DNA of 64,000 bases from Lamellibrachia satsuma (Eukaryota > Annelida > Polychaeta > Sabellida > Siboglinidae), in contig BSQZ01000036.1 in NCBI GenBank assembly GCA_033239005.1, positions 1,908,001-1,972,000 on the forward strand. Reading direction: 5' to 3'. The notes below the pieces were generated by a model. It saw only the letters and a list, made by a program, of their open reading frames with translations. It was not told the origin of the DNA and did no database searches. This document shows positions 32,771 to 38,792 of the stretch, in pieces. Every line of letters starts with the position of its first letter. Position 1 is the stretch's first letter. A program made the translations under genes and the position numbers.

Positions 32771-33439
32771 TATGTCTTATATAGTGCAGGATTCGCCAAC
32801 ACAAGGTGCTCATGGCGCTCAGTAAAGAGTCCCTTTAATTGCATTTACTTTATTTAATTCATTTACCACTATTATTATGGATATACATATCTAAATCATA
32901 CATATCCATGTACAATGAATGTGTCATTTCCCAATTATTTACCTCAAGCACAAAAATAACCATAGCATTAGTAGTTATAGAACTTGTGTAGTCATAGTTA
33001 TCACCTGAAGGGAATTGGCATCTATTTAATTTCTAGTTGTGGTAGTATAGAGTAGTAATAGTATAGTATTAAAAATGCCCTAGATATGCGTGTAATATCA
33101 CCTGCATATAAGTGTCAGAAACTGTGATTTTTTTATTTGTTTATAACATAATAAATGTAAACAGTAGCAGTACATATCTTATACCACACGAAGACAGATG
33201 TCTTGATGAATAACTTACGTTAACTGTAAATTTCTGTTGAGCAAAATGCGTTAATAATAACTATCATACATAATGTTGCTGTTTTGCGTCATTCTGATAC
33301 TTTATTGTGCTGTCTGTTTCCTTCTAACCAGATGATGACAATGCAGAATATATCTAAAAATGGTGGCCCCAAGTCAGCCCAAGTGGCAACATCCAAAGGA
33401 GAGGAAAAAGATGGGAGTTCTGCCTGTTCCCTTCAGTGA
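618..33439 (+). CDS. KIF28: Kinesin-3 family motor, KIF28-like (22 exons, 5' end outside window)
   Basis: Spliced gene: 618-745, 2450-2528, 2957-3023, 5500-5686, 5965-6114, 7593-7690, 9854-9951, 11207-11357, 11765-11843, 12461-12570, 12994-13187, 13970-14115, 14535-14678, 15119-15275, 16591-16678, 16836-17129, 18359-18628, 20006-20161, 21221-21349, 25771-25824, 30461-30580, 33332-33439. Every junction keeps frame, giving about 1001 residues plus stop. Order: motor core (residues about 1-330; P-loop GQTGSGKS, switch I NATSSRAH, switch II LVDLAGSE), FHA (about 425-520), KIF1B/DUF3694-like segment (about 640-810), coiled coil (about 815-870), short tail. By family knowledge it is an ATP-driven, plus-end-directed microtubule motor; the FHA domain places it in kinesin-3, and the absence of PH/PX plus overall similarity suggests KIF28/KIF28P rather than KIF1, KIF13 or KIF16. 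The N-terminal beta-1 strand and start codon lie upstream of the window. No internal stop or frameshift was found, so it looks functional. Paralogue assignment is from memory of the family, not a search. Confidence 0.9.
893..1135. repeat. about 31-bp minisatellite, about 8 copies
   Basis: Diverged units around CATTTGAACTTGTCACATG with a variable GTTTGGCTGTCAT part; intronic. Confidence 0.85.
1136..1774. other. Intronic sequence without recognised feature
   Basis: A/T-rich unique-looking sequence between two minisatellites. Short open frames show no family similarity I recognise. Confidence 0.5.
1775..2120. repeat. 44-bp minisatellite, about 8 copies
   Basis: Unit begins GTGTGACTGTCATTGATTAA and contains CCACTGACACATGGAGCTGA; the copies differ by a few substitutions. 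Confidence 0.92.
2450..2528 (+). CDS. KIF28: KIF28-like exon B: P-loop
   Basis: Acceptor cttttccag, donor gtaagt. Encodes [28 protein letters not shown] is the Walker A nucleotide-binding loop. Confidence 0.92.
2957..3023 (+). CDS. KIF28: KIF28-like exon [12 protein letters not shown] helix
   Basis: Acceptor ttctacag, donor gtagac. Encodes [19 protein letters not shown], the alpha-2 region after the P-loop. Small 67-nt exon; frame continues on both sides. Confidence 0.88.
3527..3773. repeat. 35-bp minisatellite, about 7 copies
   Basis: Unit contains CATATATCTATCTGCCCTTG then TGTGTACAAAGAAGG. As 35 is not a multiple of three, the same peptide appears in all three frames, so its open frames are not genes. 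Confidence 0.93.
4310..4665 (-). repeat. Dispersed repeat, family unknown (copy 1)
   Basis: The reverse complement matches 55368-55700 over about 200-300 bases, with shared blocks such as GTGACTTCCATCCTCTC, TTTTCAGCTTTTCCATTTTC and GCAAAATGAATTTGAAATGA. Two diverged copies of one interspersed element; the class is not recognised. Confidence 0.7.
5500..5686 (+). CDS. KIF28: KIF28-like exon [14 protein letters not shown]
   Basis: Acceptor ttcacag, donor gtaggc. Contains the kinesin signature [14 protein letters not shown] and [16 protein letters not shown]. Confidence 0.92.
5965..6114 (+). CDS. KIF28: KIF28-like exon E: switch I
   Basis: Acceptor gacaag (a weak AAG acceptor), donor gtaaag. 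Encodes [16 protein letters not shown] (switch I) and NLVDLAG (start of switch II). The switch I motif reads SSRAH, not the common SSRSH. The donor lies at the start of a minisatellite built from this same junction. Confidence 0.9.
6100..6385 (+). repeat. about 40-bp minisatellite spanning a splice donor
   Basis: Begins inside exon E. Each unit ends with a version of GACTTGGCAG followed by GTGAAG or GTAAAG, repeating the exon's own 3' end and donor. About 7-8 donor-like copies, some diverged. Confidence 0.85.
6386..6780. repeat. Diverged 36-40-bp tandem repeat
   Basis: Recurring pattern of CACCATTnnAAACAGCTAAAGGTCCACnATA with many indels; an old minisatellite. Confidence 0.6.
6781..7592. other. 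Intronic sequence without recognised feature
   Basis: No repeat, RNA gene or coding similarity seen. Confidence 0.5.
7593..7690 (+). CDS. KIF28: KIF28-like exon F: switch II
   Basis: Acceptor actggcag, donor gtaagt. Continues [23 protein letters not shown] and [12 protein letters not shown], the switch II/alpha-4 microtubule-binding region. Confidence 0.93.
7722..7905 (+). mobile_element. tRNA-derived SINE, degraded copy 1
   Basis: Shares CCGCAGTATGGCTGAATAC, TTCCAGAGAATTGGAGTTGG and the GGAATGGGCAGGTCTACCAG end with the copies at 14742, 20908 and 56506. The tRNA-like head is diverged and the 3' tail is lost. Sense orientation in the intron. Confidence 0.75.
7970..9845. repeat. Large minisatellite, about 19-30-bp variants, about 1.9 kb
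   Basis: Blocks of CCTGTAGTACACTACACTG alternate with CACATTGTACCTGTAGTACA. It runs to within 10 bases of the acceptor of exon G. Open frames on the minus strand are repeat artefacts. Confidence 0.92.
9854..9951 (+). CDS. KIF28: KIF28-like exon G: loop 12/alpha-5
   Basis: Acceptor ctgttgcag, donor gtatct. Encodes [19 protein letters not shown], a hallmark kinesin block. The KKK run before VLVPYRDS sits in the loop expected to contact tubulin. Confidence 0.93.
9960..10369. other. Intronic sequence without recognised feature
   Basis: No recognisable element. Confidence 0.5.
10370..10592. repeat. 28-bp minisatellite, about 8 copies
   Basis: Unit GGGAATAATAACTTACAGAC followed by AGAGGTTT. Confidence 0.9.
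10612..10662. repeat. (TA)n microsatellite
   Basis: Uninterrupted TA dinucleotides in an intron. Confidence 0.95.
11207..11357 (+). CDS. KIF28: KIF28-like exon H: end of motor core and neck
   Basis: Acceptor ctttcag, donor gtattt. Encodes [20 protein letters not shown] and [11 protein letters not shown], closing the motor domain in the kinesin-3 manner. Confidence 0.93.
11765..11843 (+). CDS. KIF28: KIF28-like exon I: neck coil
   Basis: Acceptor atgatgcag, donor gtcagt. Encodes [14 protein letters not shown] followed by a Met/Gln/Ser-rich linker. Short neck coiled coil as in kinesin-3. Confidence 0.85.
12030..12420. repeat. 25-26-bp minisatellite, about 15 copies
   Basis: Unit around GGCTCATGTCCCATGTGTGC then CCAAT. 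Three-frame open stretches here are artefacts. It ends 40 bases before exon J. Confidence 0.93.
12461..12570 (+). CDS. KIF28: KIF28-like exon J: charged helix
   Basis: Acceptor tttgtgacag, donor gtaatc. Encodes [20 protein letters not shown], a helical linker between motor and FHA. Confidence 0.85.
12994..13187 (+). CDS. KIF28: KIF28-like exon K: start of FHA domain (GC donor)
   Basis: Acceptor tttgaacag. Encodes [20 protein letters not shown], typical of the kinesin-3 FHA entrance, then [11 protein letters not shown]. The donor reads AG|gcaaga, so the intron is GC-AG. The split codon AG|T restores Ser in the FHA loop. Confidence 0.88.
13240..13700. repeat. C-rich minisatellite, about 19-bp unit
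   Basis: Unit CCTCCTCAATGACCACCCTC with CGATCAT variants; begins about 50 bases after the GC donor of exon K. Confidence 0.9.
13970..14115 (+). CDS. KIF28: KIF28-like exon L: FHA core
   Basis: Acceptor tatttgcag, donor gtgagt. Encodes [18 protein letters not shown], the FHA SxxH-type loop, then [20 protein letters not shown]. Confidence 0.9.
14535..14678 (+). CDS. KIF28: KIF28-like exon M: end of FHA
   Basis: Acceptor ttctaacag, donor gtgggg. Encodes [10 protein letters not shown] (last FHA strand) and [17 protein letters not shown]. Confidence 0.9.
14742..15040 (+). mobile_element. tRNA-derived SINE copy 2
   Basis: Contains a good B box (GGTTCAAGTCC near 14798), then the shared central block (GTAATTGCAGCATGGCTGAA, CCCAGAGAAGTCAAG) and ends near CTGCCAGTGGGTGAGGTG. 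Sense orientation, just upstream of exon N. Confidence 0.8.
15119..15275 (+). CDS. KIF28: KIF28-like exon N: helical segment
   Basis: Acceptor ttctgccag, donor gtaggt (an apparent TAG just after is intronic). Encodes [20 protein letters not shown] and a [10 protein letters not shown] block conserved in KIF28-like proteins as I recall them. A SINE lies directly upstream. Confidence 0.85.
15340..15475 (-). repeat. Expanded CR1 3'-tail repeat
   Basis: About 12 units of roughly 10 bp (AAGATTTAAC with ATG/AGG variants). Reversed it reads (GTTAAATCTT)n, the tail motif of the CR1 copies near 37880 and 46020. Confidence 0.8.
15470..15765 (-). mobile_element. Old CR1 3'-end fragment
   Basis: Parallels 46030-46330 base for base with many changes: GCCATTGGCCTATCGAGAGT, CCATTCATTTATCGTCTTCT, CCTTTTACTAATGCC. 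It holds the 3' UTR and last ORF2 codons of the same CR1 family, antisense in the intron. Confidence 0.8.
15866..16525. repeat. 30-bp minisatellite, about 22 copies
   Basis: Unit TTTCAAAACTAAGTTTGGCA then TGTACAATTG, exactly 30 bp. Because 30 is divisible by three, long frames stay open on both strands ([10 protein letters not shown] units plus; [10 protein letters not shown] units minus). No sign of a true gene. Confidence 0.95.
16591..16678 (+). CDS. KIF28: KIF28-like exon O
   Basis: Acceptor ggctccag, donor gtaggt. Encodes [20 protein letters not shown]. Starts 66 bases after the end of a 30-bp minisatellite array. Confidence 0.85.
16836..17129 (+). CDS. KIF28: KIF28-like exon P: KIF1B/DUF3694-like, tandemly repeated 3' end
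   Basis: Acceptor tgtttccag. Encodes [20 protein letters not shown] and [18 protein letters not shown], typical of the kinesin-3 region after FHA. The last 48 nt ([16 protein letters not shown]) plus one G are repeated downstream. I place the donor after the first copy because read-through meets TAA 4 codons later. Confidence 0.85.
17082..17450 (+). repeat. 49-bp minisatellite made from an exon 3' end
   Basis: Unit = last 48 nt of exon P (TTTGTAGATGACCCC through CACTTCAAG) plus one G. About seven copies, each carrying the same AAG|GTTTGT donor; the last copy is truncated near GAGTTGACAAG. Confidence 0.92.
17583..18358. other. Intron rich in CTATTGCGATAG-like motifs
   Basis: 17830-17990 repeats palindromic pieces (GATAGTATAACAATAG, ACTATTGCAATA, ACTATTGCGATAGTAT); related pieces recur near 18240-18320. 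Perhaps an unknown degenerate transposon; class not assigned. Confidence 0.45.
18359..18628 (+). CDS. KIF28: KIF28-like exon Q: C2-like/DUF3694 segment
   Basis: Acceptor tgctccag, donor gtaaag. Encodes [15 protein letters not shown] and [12 protein letters not shown], a beta-rich block typical of DUF3694 in kinesin-3 proteins. Confidence 0.88.
18660..19670. other. Intronic sequence without recognised feature
   Basis: About 1 kb between exon Q and the 33-bp repeat. Short open frames look like chance. Confidence 0.5.
19674..20008 (+). repeat. 33-bp minisatellite containing splice-acceptor units
   Basis: About 10 copies of GAACATGCTTTAGTGTTTGG followed by TTGTGGTCTGCAG. Each repeats the acceptor context TCTGCAG|GAAC; the last reads TCTGTAG|GAACTT and is the inferred true acceptor of exon R. 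Confidence 0.92.
20006..20161 (+). CDS. KIF28: KIF28-like exon R: coiled coil
   Basis: Acceptor tctgtag, donor gtacag. Encodes a Lys/Glu-rich helix ([20 protein letters not shown]). Its acceptor is the last member of a 33-bp tandem repeat with acceptor-like units. Confidence 0.87.
20235..20875. repeat. 85-bp minisatellite, about 7 copies, two half-units
   Basis: Alternating GACTCACGGGAACTCTGTAA and GGCTCAGAGAACTGTAACAA half-units, joined by GACTCATGCCATTATT or GACTCATGTTATTA; exact 85-bp period. Confidence 0.93.
20908..21212 (+). mobile_element. tRNA-derived SINE copy 3, abutting an acceptor
   Basis: Degenerate B box (GGTTCTAATTC), shared core (GTAATTACAGCGTGCCTGAG, CCCAGAGAAGTCAAG) and 3' end GCACTATATAAGAATGTACC. 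Exon S begins only 8-10 bases beyond, so the SINE reaches the polypyrimidine tract. Confidence 0.82.
21221..21349 (+). CDS. KIF28: KIF28-like exon S
   Basis: Acceptor tgcccacag, donor gtaagt. Encodes [20 protein letters not shown] and [17 protein letters not shown]. The acceptor directly follows a SINE. Confidence 0.85.
21350..23025. other. Intronic sequence, no recognised coding feature
   Basis: A/T-rich. The open frame at 21502-21882 has no recognisable domain and its composition is intron-like. Confidence 0.5.
23030..23135. repeat. Direct repeat, copy 1
   Basis: CTCTCATGAACAT...GCATGGTTTTAAGA...GTAGGTA...AGCACCAAC; recurs at 24533-24622 with about 85-90% identity by eye. Confidence 0.7.
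23338..24472. mobile_element. Probable non-autonomous hAT-like element
   Basis: Both ends are rich in GAGTACGAGTACA motifs in opposite orientation (23338-23470 versus 24345-24472). The left end begins near GTCCAAGTACATTTT; the right end, reversed, reads near GGCCAATGTACTTGAGTACA. Repetitive subterminal AGTAC motifs are common in hAT elements. No transposase inside; boundaries are approximate. Confidence 0.55.
24533..24622. repeat. Direct repeat, copy 2
   Basis: Second copy of the 23030-23135 sequence, on the other side of the AGTAC-rich element. Confidence 0.7.
25185..25305. repeat. Large palindrome around (TA)n
   Basis: ATTCTTCACGTTATATTTTA and ATGTACACCTGTATA on the left pair with TATACAGGTGTACATATA and AAATATAGCATATGAAGAAT on the right; the centre is (TA)n. 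Confidence 0.85.
25540..25690. mobile_element. LINE-like 3'-UTR fragment
   Basis: The motifs AGGTGGGTTTTTAGTT, GTTCCATAGAGTTGGTGCAG and CAACTGAGAAAGCTCT resemble 3'-end relics I have seen in other invertebrate repeats. Low confidence. Confidence 0.35.
25771..25824 (+). CDS. KIF28: KIF28-like exon T (54 nt)
   Basis: Acceptor ctattttag, donor gtaagc. Encodes [18 protein letters not shown]. Divisible by three, so it could be skipped without breaking frame. Confidence 0.75.
26030..28690 (+). mobile_element. Non-LTR retrotransposon (LINE A), EN + RT, inactivated
   Basis: Sense orientation in the intron between exons T and U. The endonuclease part shows [20 protein letters not shown] and [12 protein letters not shown]. 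The RT part shows [39 protein letters not shown] and [10 protein letters not shown]. The 3' tail may continue at 29835-29900 after an insertion. Clade not resolved by eye. Confidence 0.85.
26100..28394 (+). pseudogene. ORF2 of LINE A (endonuclease/reverse transcriptase), broken
   Basis: Three pieces: EN N-terminus (26100-26309), EN end plus linker plus RT (26501-28195) and thumb/C-terminal part (28170-28394 onwards, [20 protein letters not shown]). Lesions: a frameshift and in-frame stop near 26305-26440; loss of the RT stretch expected between SNGV and [10 protein letters not shown] near 28035; and a deletion near 28165 that joins CVFSPS to the thumb in another frame. The EN motif usually written QEHWL reads QKHWL, replacing the catalytic Glu. 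The YADD active site remains. It cannot encode a working enzyme. Confidence 0.85.
28836..29834. other. About 1 kb that seems to interrupt the LINE A 3' UTR
   Basis: Upstream and downstream sequence look like one LINE 3' end. Inside is a 109-codon open frame (29153-29482) without recognisable domain, and a perfect short hairpin (CGCATAAA/TTTATGCG) at about 29793-29811. Boundaries are not proven; terminal repeats were not identified. Confidence 0.4.
29835..29900 (+). repeat. LINE-type 3' end with (ATT)n tail
   Basis: GGGCTCTTGCCTGAAATAAA followed by (ATT)n, the usual form of a LINE 3' terminus. Probably the tail of LINE A. Confidence 0.6.
30461..30580 (+). CDS. KIF28: KIF28-like exon U
   Basis: Acceptor tcttgtag, donor gtaagg. 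Encodes [20 protein letters not shown] and [20 protein letters not shown]. 120 nt, phase 0 on both sides. Confidence 0.78.
30905..31015 (+). repeat. 22-bp repeat carrying CRE-like octamers
   Basis: TGACGTCA at 30910-30917 and 30932-30939, then TGATGTCA at 30954, and GCGACGTAA and TTGACATCG variants at the same 22-base spacing. Lies in the intron after exon U. Regulatory role is inference only. Confidence 0.6.
31020..33331. other. Intronic sequence before the last kinesin exon
   Basis: A/T-rich with a (TA)n tract at about 32729-32766. No coding similarity; the short open frame at 31215-31463 looks random. Confidence 0.5.
32729..32766. repeat. (TA)n microsatellite
   Basis: Pure TA run in the last intron. 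Confidence 0.95.
33332..33439 (+). CDS. KIF28: KIF28-like terminal exon
   Basis: Acceptor ttctaaccag. Encodes [20 protein letters not shown], a Lys/Glu/Ser-rich tail, and ends SSACSLQ-stop (TGA 33437-33439). No PX, PH or FYVE domain follows. Confidence 0.75.
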   Translation: MMTMQNISKNGGPKSAQVATSKGEEKDGSSACSLQ

Positions 33440-33660
33440 ACATCCTGGGAGAAAGACAATGAGGAAAGGAGAAAGACATTCATTGAATGCCACTGGAAAA
33501 TTTTATTATTTCTGTCTGTTTATATTCCTGCCGACTGTCTGGAGGAAGAAATAAGGTTCTCTGTGGAGAATACTGGCTTATGAAATACTGTTTTATATTT
33601 ATCATGATATAAGAACTTTAGCTCATATTTTAATAAACCAAGAATCAAAATGTAATGCAA
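33440..33660 (+). terminator. 3' UTR and poly(A) signal of the kinesin gene
   Basis: AATAAA at 33632-33637 lies about 195 bases after the stop codon, with A/T-rich sequence after it. This is the likely cleavage region of the kinesin transcript. Confidence 0.6.
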
Positions 33661-33879
33661 AGTGTCTTAAATTGCATGGAAATAGTTGGAGATGCTGATA
33701 TGTGTTGGGTCCAGTTGTAGATTCACAATGTTCATACCAACAAACTCTGATTTAGATTACTAGCTCATCTATGCTAATGTCTGTGATATTGTTTGTTCAA
33801 TCAGTTCTTGTATTATCTTTGAGACTGATATATATATATATATATATTCAACGTGGCTTTGCAAAATTGCTCACTGTCC

Positions 33880-34082
33880 ATACAAGACATGTCAGTTTGC
33901 ACTTCACAGTAAACTGCACATGGAACTTCATTACAAGAAAATATTTATTGATCCACACCTACCATCATAACATGCGCCACTGTAAATACACAAGAACGTT
34001 GTTGAGTATGGCTGTTTAACCAAATGTATCTCCATGTTCATGAACTTGTTATGAACCTTGATGAACTTACTCTACACTTACC

Positions 34083-34140
<58 letters not shown>

Positions 34141-34150
34141 CATACATACA

Positions 34151-34183
<33 letters not shown>

Positions 34184-34290
34184 GTATATATTATGGTAGG
34201 TGTGGATCAATAAATATTTTCTTGTAATGAAGTACCATGTGCAGTTTACTGTGAGGTGCAAACTGAATGTGCGAGTTTTCAAAGTAATGT
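33880..34290. repeat. Foldback repeat with about 95-bp arms
   Basis: Arm 1 (about 33884-33972) and the reverse complement of arm 2 (about 34193-34283) share CAGTTTGCACTTCACAGTAA, ACTGCACATGG, CTTCATTACAAGAAAATATT and TATTGATCCACACCTACCAT. Arms are over 90% identical by eye, with (TA)n and (CATA)n between them. Confidence 0.88.
34087..34182. repeat. (TA)n then (CATA)n microsatellite
   Basis: Compound microsatellite forming the loop of the foldback repeat. Confidence 0.95.
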
Positions 34291-34667
34291 CATACATGTT
34301 TCACATGTTTTATAATCACTCACTCTACATGTAAGATCTTTGTAAATAATGTTTGTACATGATACTGTACTGGTAAACAGTGTGTCTGCAGTTTGTGATG
34401 GTGTTGGTGAAAAATAATTATTTTAAAAACAAAATATTTCTAGTTGTTGATCATATTTCTGAAGGCCAGTTTACACAAGCGATTTGAACCCCAATAGACC
34501 TTTATCGTTACCACCACAATACCTGGTGGATTATAATGGGACACAAAGATTCGGGTATCTCCAAGAACATCACACTGCATAATGTACAGCCTCAATATAG
34601 AATAGGCATGTGGTTCTGTTACCGGAATCTTTCCGTTCCATTAGTATTACACATACATGTCAACCTG

Positions 34668-34924
34668 GGCAGGAGGGGTCACAAATATCGAAATTGTCGG
34701 GGGATGGCAATTAACATGTTAGTCCAGAGGCTGTGTAGGGAAGAGGAAGTTGGATTTGTGGATTTATGGGGAAGTTTTGTTGGGAGGGCAGATATGTACA
34801 TGAAGGATGGGCTTCATTTAAGTGGAAAGGGTGCGGCAGTATTCGCGGACAAACTTTCAGCAGCAGTAGATAGCGACTTGGGTACAATGACAAATATTTT
34901 TGGAAGTAAACATTCTTTAAACTA
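34668..34924 (+). pseudogene. CR1 ORF1 C-terminal part (SGNH-esterase-like)
   Basis: Encodes GRRGHKYRNCRGMAINMLV and ends KDGLHLSGKGAAVFADKLSA. The DGLHLS motif supplies the Asp and His expected of SGNH/GDSL hydrolases; the nucleophile Ser block is missing through 5' truncation but is present as GDSIVGK in the copy at 47650-47760. Four bases separate its stop from the ORF2 ATG. Confidence 0.78.
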
Positions 34925-34927
34925 GAA

Positions 34928-37882
34928 GTGCAGGGGGGTTACCTAGAGGTGTCTCAAGCAGAACAAGAGGCCACTAGCACAGATAAACCAATATCAAATC
35001 ATCCGAAAAACATCTCTGAAAAAGGTTATAGATGCGTATGTTTAAATGCAAGGAGCATAGTAAATAAGAAAAACGAATTAAACATTATGGTAGAAGATAT
35101 TGACCCTCACATAATTGGTATAACTGAATCATGGGCCAACATAGATATAACAGATGCTGAATTAGGACTGACAGGATACGTAATGTTTAGGAAAGAAGAA
35201 GGGGCGGGGGGAGTTATTTTATTTGTTAAAGAATCTATTCAGGCTTATGAAATAAAACTAGAAAGGGAAGCAGATTGCGATGAAGCTGTTTGGTGCAAAA
35301 TTGTTTCAGGAAATTCAAAATTAACTATTGGATTAGTTTACCGAAGTCCAAACATAAACGAAGAGGACAACACAAAAATAAAAAACGCTATAAAGGAAGT
35401 TAGTAAAGGGGAATGTATCATAATGGGAGATTTTAACCATGGACACATACAATGAAATTCTCTAGAGAGCACAGGGATTGAGGATCAACAATTTCTATGT
35501 TTAATCCAGGATAGCTTTCTTACTCAGAACGTACTAGAACCAACCAGGGGAGAAAATGTATTAGATATAGTTTTGTCATCACAAAAAGAATTAGTGGACA
35601 ATGTAAAAATATTTGAACCATTGGGAAATAGTGACCATAATCAAATACATTTTGACATCAATGTAAAATTAGAAAGTAAAAATAAGAAAACGTACAAGAG
35701 AAACTTCCACAAAGGTAACTACAAAGATATGAGAAAATACTTAGCACAGCTAGATTGGAATAACATGCTGATGAATAAGACCGCAATTGAATGTTGGAAT
35801 ATTCTAAAATATGAAATTGAGAGTATCATCGATAAATTTGTTCCCTTCCGAAAACAAGGAAAACGGTGTAGAAAGAAACACTTGTCAAAAGAGGCTATTA
35901 GAAAAATAATGCTAAAACAAACTATGTGGAGGGTTTATAGGCGTACCAGAAAGGAAGAAGACTGCAAAATACAAAGAGGCACTTAATGCAGCTACAACTG
36001 AAATCAGACAATCTAAAAGAAGCTATGAGCAAAAACTGGCATGTAACATAAAAAATTACAGCAAGAGTTTTTATGCATATGTCAGGAGTAAACAAAACGT
36101 ACAAGACAAGGTTGGACCTCTAGAAGACAGTGCTGGAAATATAATATCACAGGGGTTTTTAATGGCGGAAGACCTAAATGGTTACTTCAGTTCAGTGTTT
36201 ACCAAAGAAGATATTAGTTCATTACCAGTTGCTGATGCTAAATTTCACGGGGCTAAATCTGAATATTTAGGACCATTAGTTGTAACTCCAGAATTGGTAG
36301 CTAAGAAAATAAAGGCAATGAAGGATAACAAATTGCCGGGAGTAGATGGGATTCCTCCAAAATTACTAATGGAAACAGTAGATCAAATCAGTATACCACT
36401 TGCAAGAGTATTCAACTTGTCATTAAAAGAGGGAGTTGTTCCTTTTGAATGGAAAGAAGCAAACATCATACCATTATTTAAAAAGGGTTCGAGAAATAAG
36501 TCAGAGAATTACAGACCAGTGAGTTTAACGTCAGTGATTTGTAAATTATTAGAAAGGTTAATTAAAGACCATATGGTGGACTTCCTCGTTAAGCATAAAT
36601 TATTAAATTCATCTCAACATGGATTCCTTAAAGCGAGGTCATGCTTAACAAATATGTTATGTTTTTTGGAAGAAATCACTAAGTGGATAGACGTGGGATC
36701 GCCAGTAGATATTATCTACTTAGATTTTCAGAAAGCTTTTGACAAAGTGCCACATCAAAGATTGCTACTTAAATTAAAAGCCCATGGTATCGGGGATAGC
36801 ATAACTGACTGGATAGAACAATGGCTGACTGACAGAAGACAGCGAGTTGTAGTAGATGGAGAAGTTTCAAATTGGAAATCGGTTTTGAGTGGGGTACCTC
36901 AAGGATCAGTATTAGGACCTATATTATTCTTAATTTATATCAATGACTTGGACGACAGTATAACAAGTAACGTACTGAAATTTGCGGATGACACAAAACT
37001 GTTTAGAAAGGTTAATACTGATGGTGATAAACAACATTTACAAAACGATCTAGACAGATTAGTGAAATGGTTTGAGAAATGGCAGATGCTGTTCAATTTT
37101 GGGAAATGTAAATGCCTACATACAGGACATGGGAACTTGAATGTAAACTATAAAATGGGAAATACTGTTCTGGGTAGTACTGTAAAAGAAAAGGACTTCG
37201 GAGTTACAATAAGCGCTGATATGAAAGTTTCAGAGCAGTGTGGTATTGCAGCTTCAAAGGGTAATCAAATTCTTGGATTGATTAGAAGAAACATAACATA
37301 CAAGGGAAAAAAGTTAATTATACCTCTTTATAAAGCAATAGTTAGACCTCATTTAGAATGCTGTATACAAGCATGGAGACCATATCGTAAGAAGGATATA
37401 GATACGCTTGAACGCATACAAAGGAGAGCAACTAAAATGATTCCAGAACTTAGAGACCTTAGTTATGAAGAACGCCTGAAAGAATGTGGTTTAACAACTC
37501 TAGAGACAAGGAGGTTAAGAGGAGATCAGATTGACGTTTTTAAGATATTGAATGGGTATGAAAATATTGATAGAAATATGTTTTTCTCACTCAAGAAGGA
37601 TAGCAGAACTAGAGGACATGAGGTAAAATTAGTAAAGGATCAATGTAGATTGGACATCAGGAAGCACTCGTTCTCACAGAGGACAATAAATGAATGGAAC
37701 AAATTGTCTACAGATTGTGTAACTGCTAGCAGCGTGAATATGTTTAAAAACAAGGTTGACACATATATCAGGAGGGCGGGTTATAAGAAGGTGAACATTG
37801 TTGGACTCTCGATAAGCCAATGGCTTCCTTGTCCACTTGCCATCTGGGCCTTTGGCTTGGATGGCAAATCTTGTTAAATCTT
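34928..37882 (+). pseudogene. CR1 ORF2: endonuclease + reverse transcriptase
   Basis: About 980 codons. EN: CVCLNARSIVNKKNELNIM, IIGITESW, IIMGDFNH, NSDHNQI. RT: LPGVDGIPPKLL, NYRPVSLTSVICKLLE, IYLDFQKAFDKVPH, SGVPQGSVLGPILF and FADDTKLF. C-terminal region GLTTLETRRLRGDQI. ATG at 34928 follows the ORF1 stop by 4 bases. Two lesions: TGA at 35453-35455 (probably from TGG Trp after HGHIQ) and a frameshift near 35955. The RT frame from 36162 onward is intact. Confidence 0.9.
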
Positions 37883-38098
37883 GTTAAACCTGTGAGGATC
37901 CAAACGACAGACTTTTTCCACACGACGAGGCATGCGTGCGCACGTGGGCACCGACGTCGTGCGCGCGTTGCGCGCGTCCAATCGCTCTCACACACTCCAA
38001 ACACAACACTCGTGTAACCCAGCACGACAAACAAGAGGCATCTAGAGAACTTATGTACATTTATATACAGAAAATGTGTGTCAACAGTGATTGGGCAA

Positions 38099-38635
38099 TT
38101 AAGGTGTGTTCCTGTGAGGCAGGTTGTAGTTCATTGTGGCTTTCTTGGACATATGTAGCACAGTCGCGGGTGGCTCATAGGAGTGAGTGTCTGCCGTACA
38201 GTTCACCTTCACTGACAGAAGGACAGCGATGGTGTCCTGGGCCAACTCCGAGCGGTGTTCCGTGTCGATCTTGTTGACCATGGAGAAGACCCGCTCTGAG
38301 TCGGCGTTGTTGTGGGGCATGAGTAGATAAACCTCCACGACGGCTGAGAGGGTGGCGAAGGGATGATCTCCCACTGCAGTGGTTCGTGTCGCCATGGCGG
38401 CCCAGAACGCATCCAAGTCGCCATCCATCGGTGGCAGCTCTGCGTCCGTAGCCATGGCGAACTCCATGAATTCCGCTCGCAGGGTATCAGAGTAGTCCTC
38501 CGGGAGCAGGTGTTCTGGCATTCCGCTCCGGTGACATGTTGTTACGTTTCTTCTTCGTGCGGGAATCAGATCGCGAATGAGCGCGCACTTTGCCGCGCGA
38601 CCAGGATGTAGGTCAAGCGTTCGCGAGAGAACCAA
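38099..38635 (-). pseudogene. hAT transposase C-terminal fragment
   Basis: 178 codons. The block VYLLMPHNNADSERVFSMVN then TEHRSELAQDTIAVLLSVK matches the hAT C-terminal dimerisation region (hATC) as I know it. BED finger and catalytic core are absent. It lies just inside the right end of the 34652-38806 element and is read inward. Confidence 0.78.
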
Positions 38636-38639
38636 AATG

Positions 38640-38792
38640 TCGAAACGGAACGAAAAGTTCGTTCCGTTTTTTATATTTAAAATAAAAAATTTTACGTAAC
38701 ATTTTTTTCCGTCAAATGACGGAGATTTTCGTCGCCGTGACGGAGGTTTTCAGCGAAGTTGAAATGACGGAGTCTCCGAACGAATGACGGAG
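38640..38792. repeat. Subterminal TGACGG repeats
   Basis: CCGTCA/TGACGG(AG) occurs about six times between the transposase fragment and the right terminal repeat. Such subterminal motifs often bind hAT transposase (inference). Confidence 0.65.

Larger units (their letters stand above)
34668..37885 (+). mobile_element. CR1-type retrotransposon, 5'-truncated, young copy
   Basis: Order: C-terminal part of the ORF1 esterase domain, ORF2 with endonuclease and RT, short 3' UTR (TTGGACTCTCGATAAGCCAA, GCCATCTGGGCCTTTGGC), and tail of two AAATCTTGTT units near 37867-37885. Truncated inside ORF1, as expected from incomplete reverse transcription. Only two disabling changes were found in ORF2. Confidence 0.88.
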
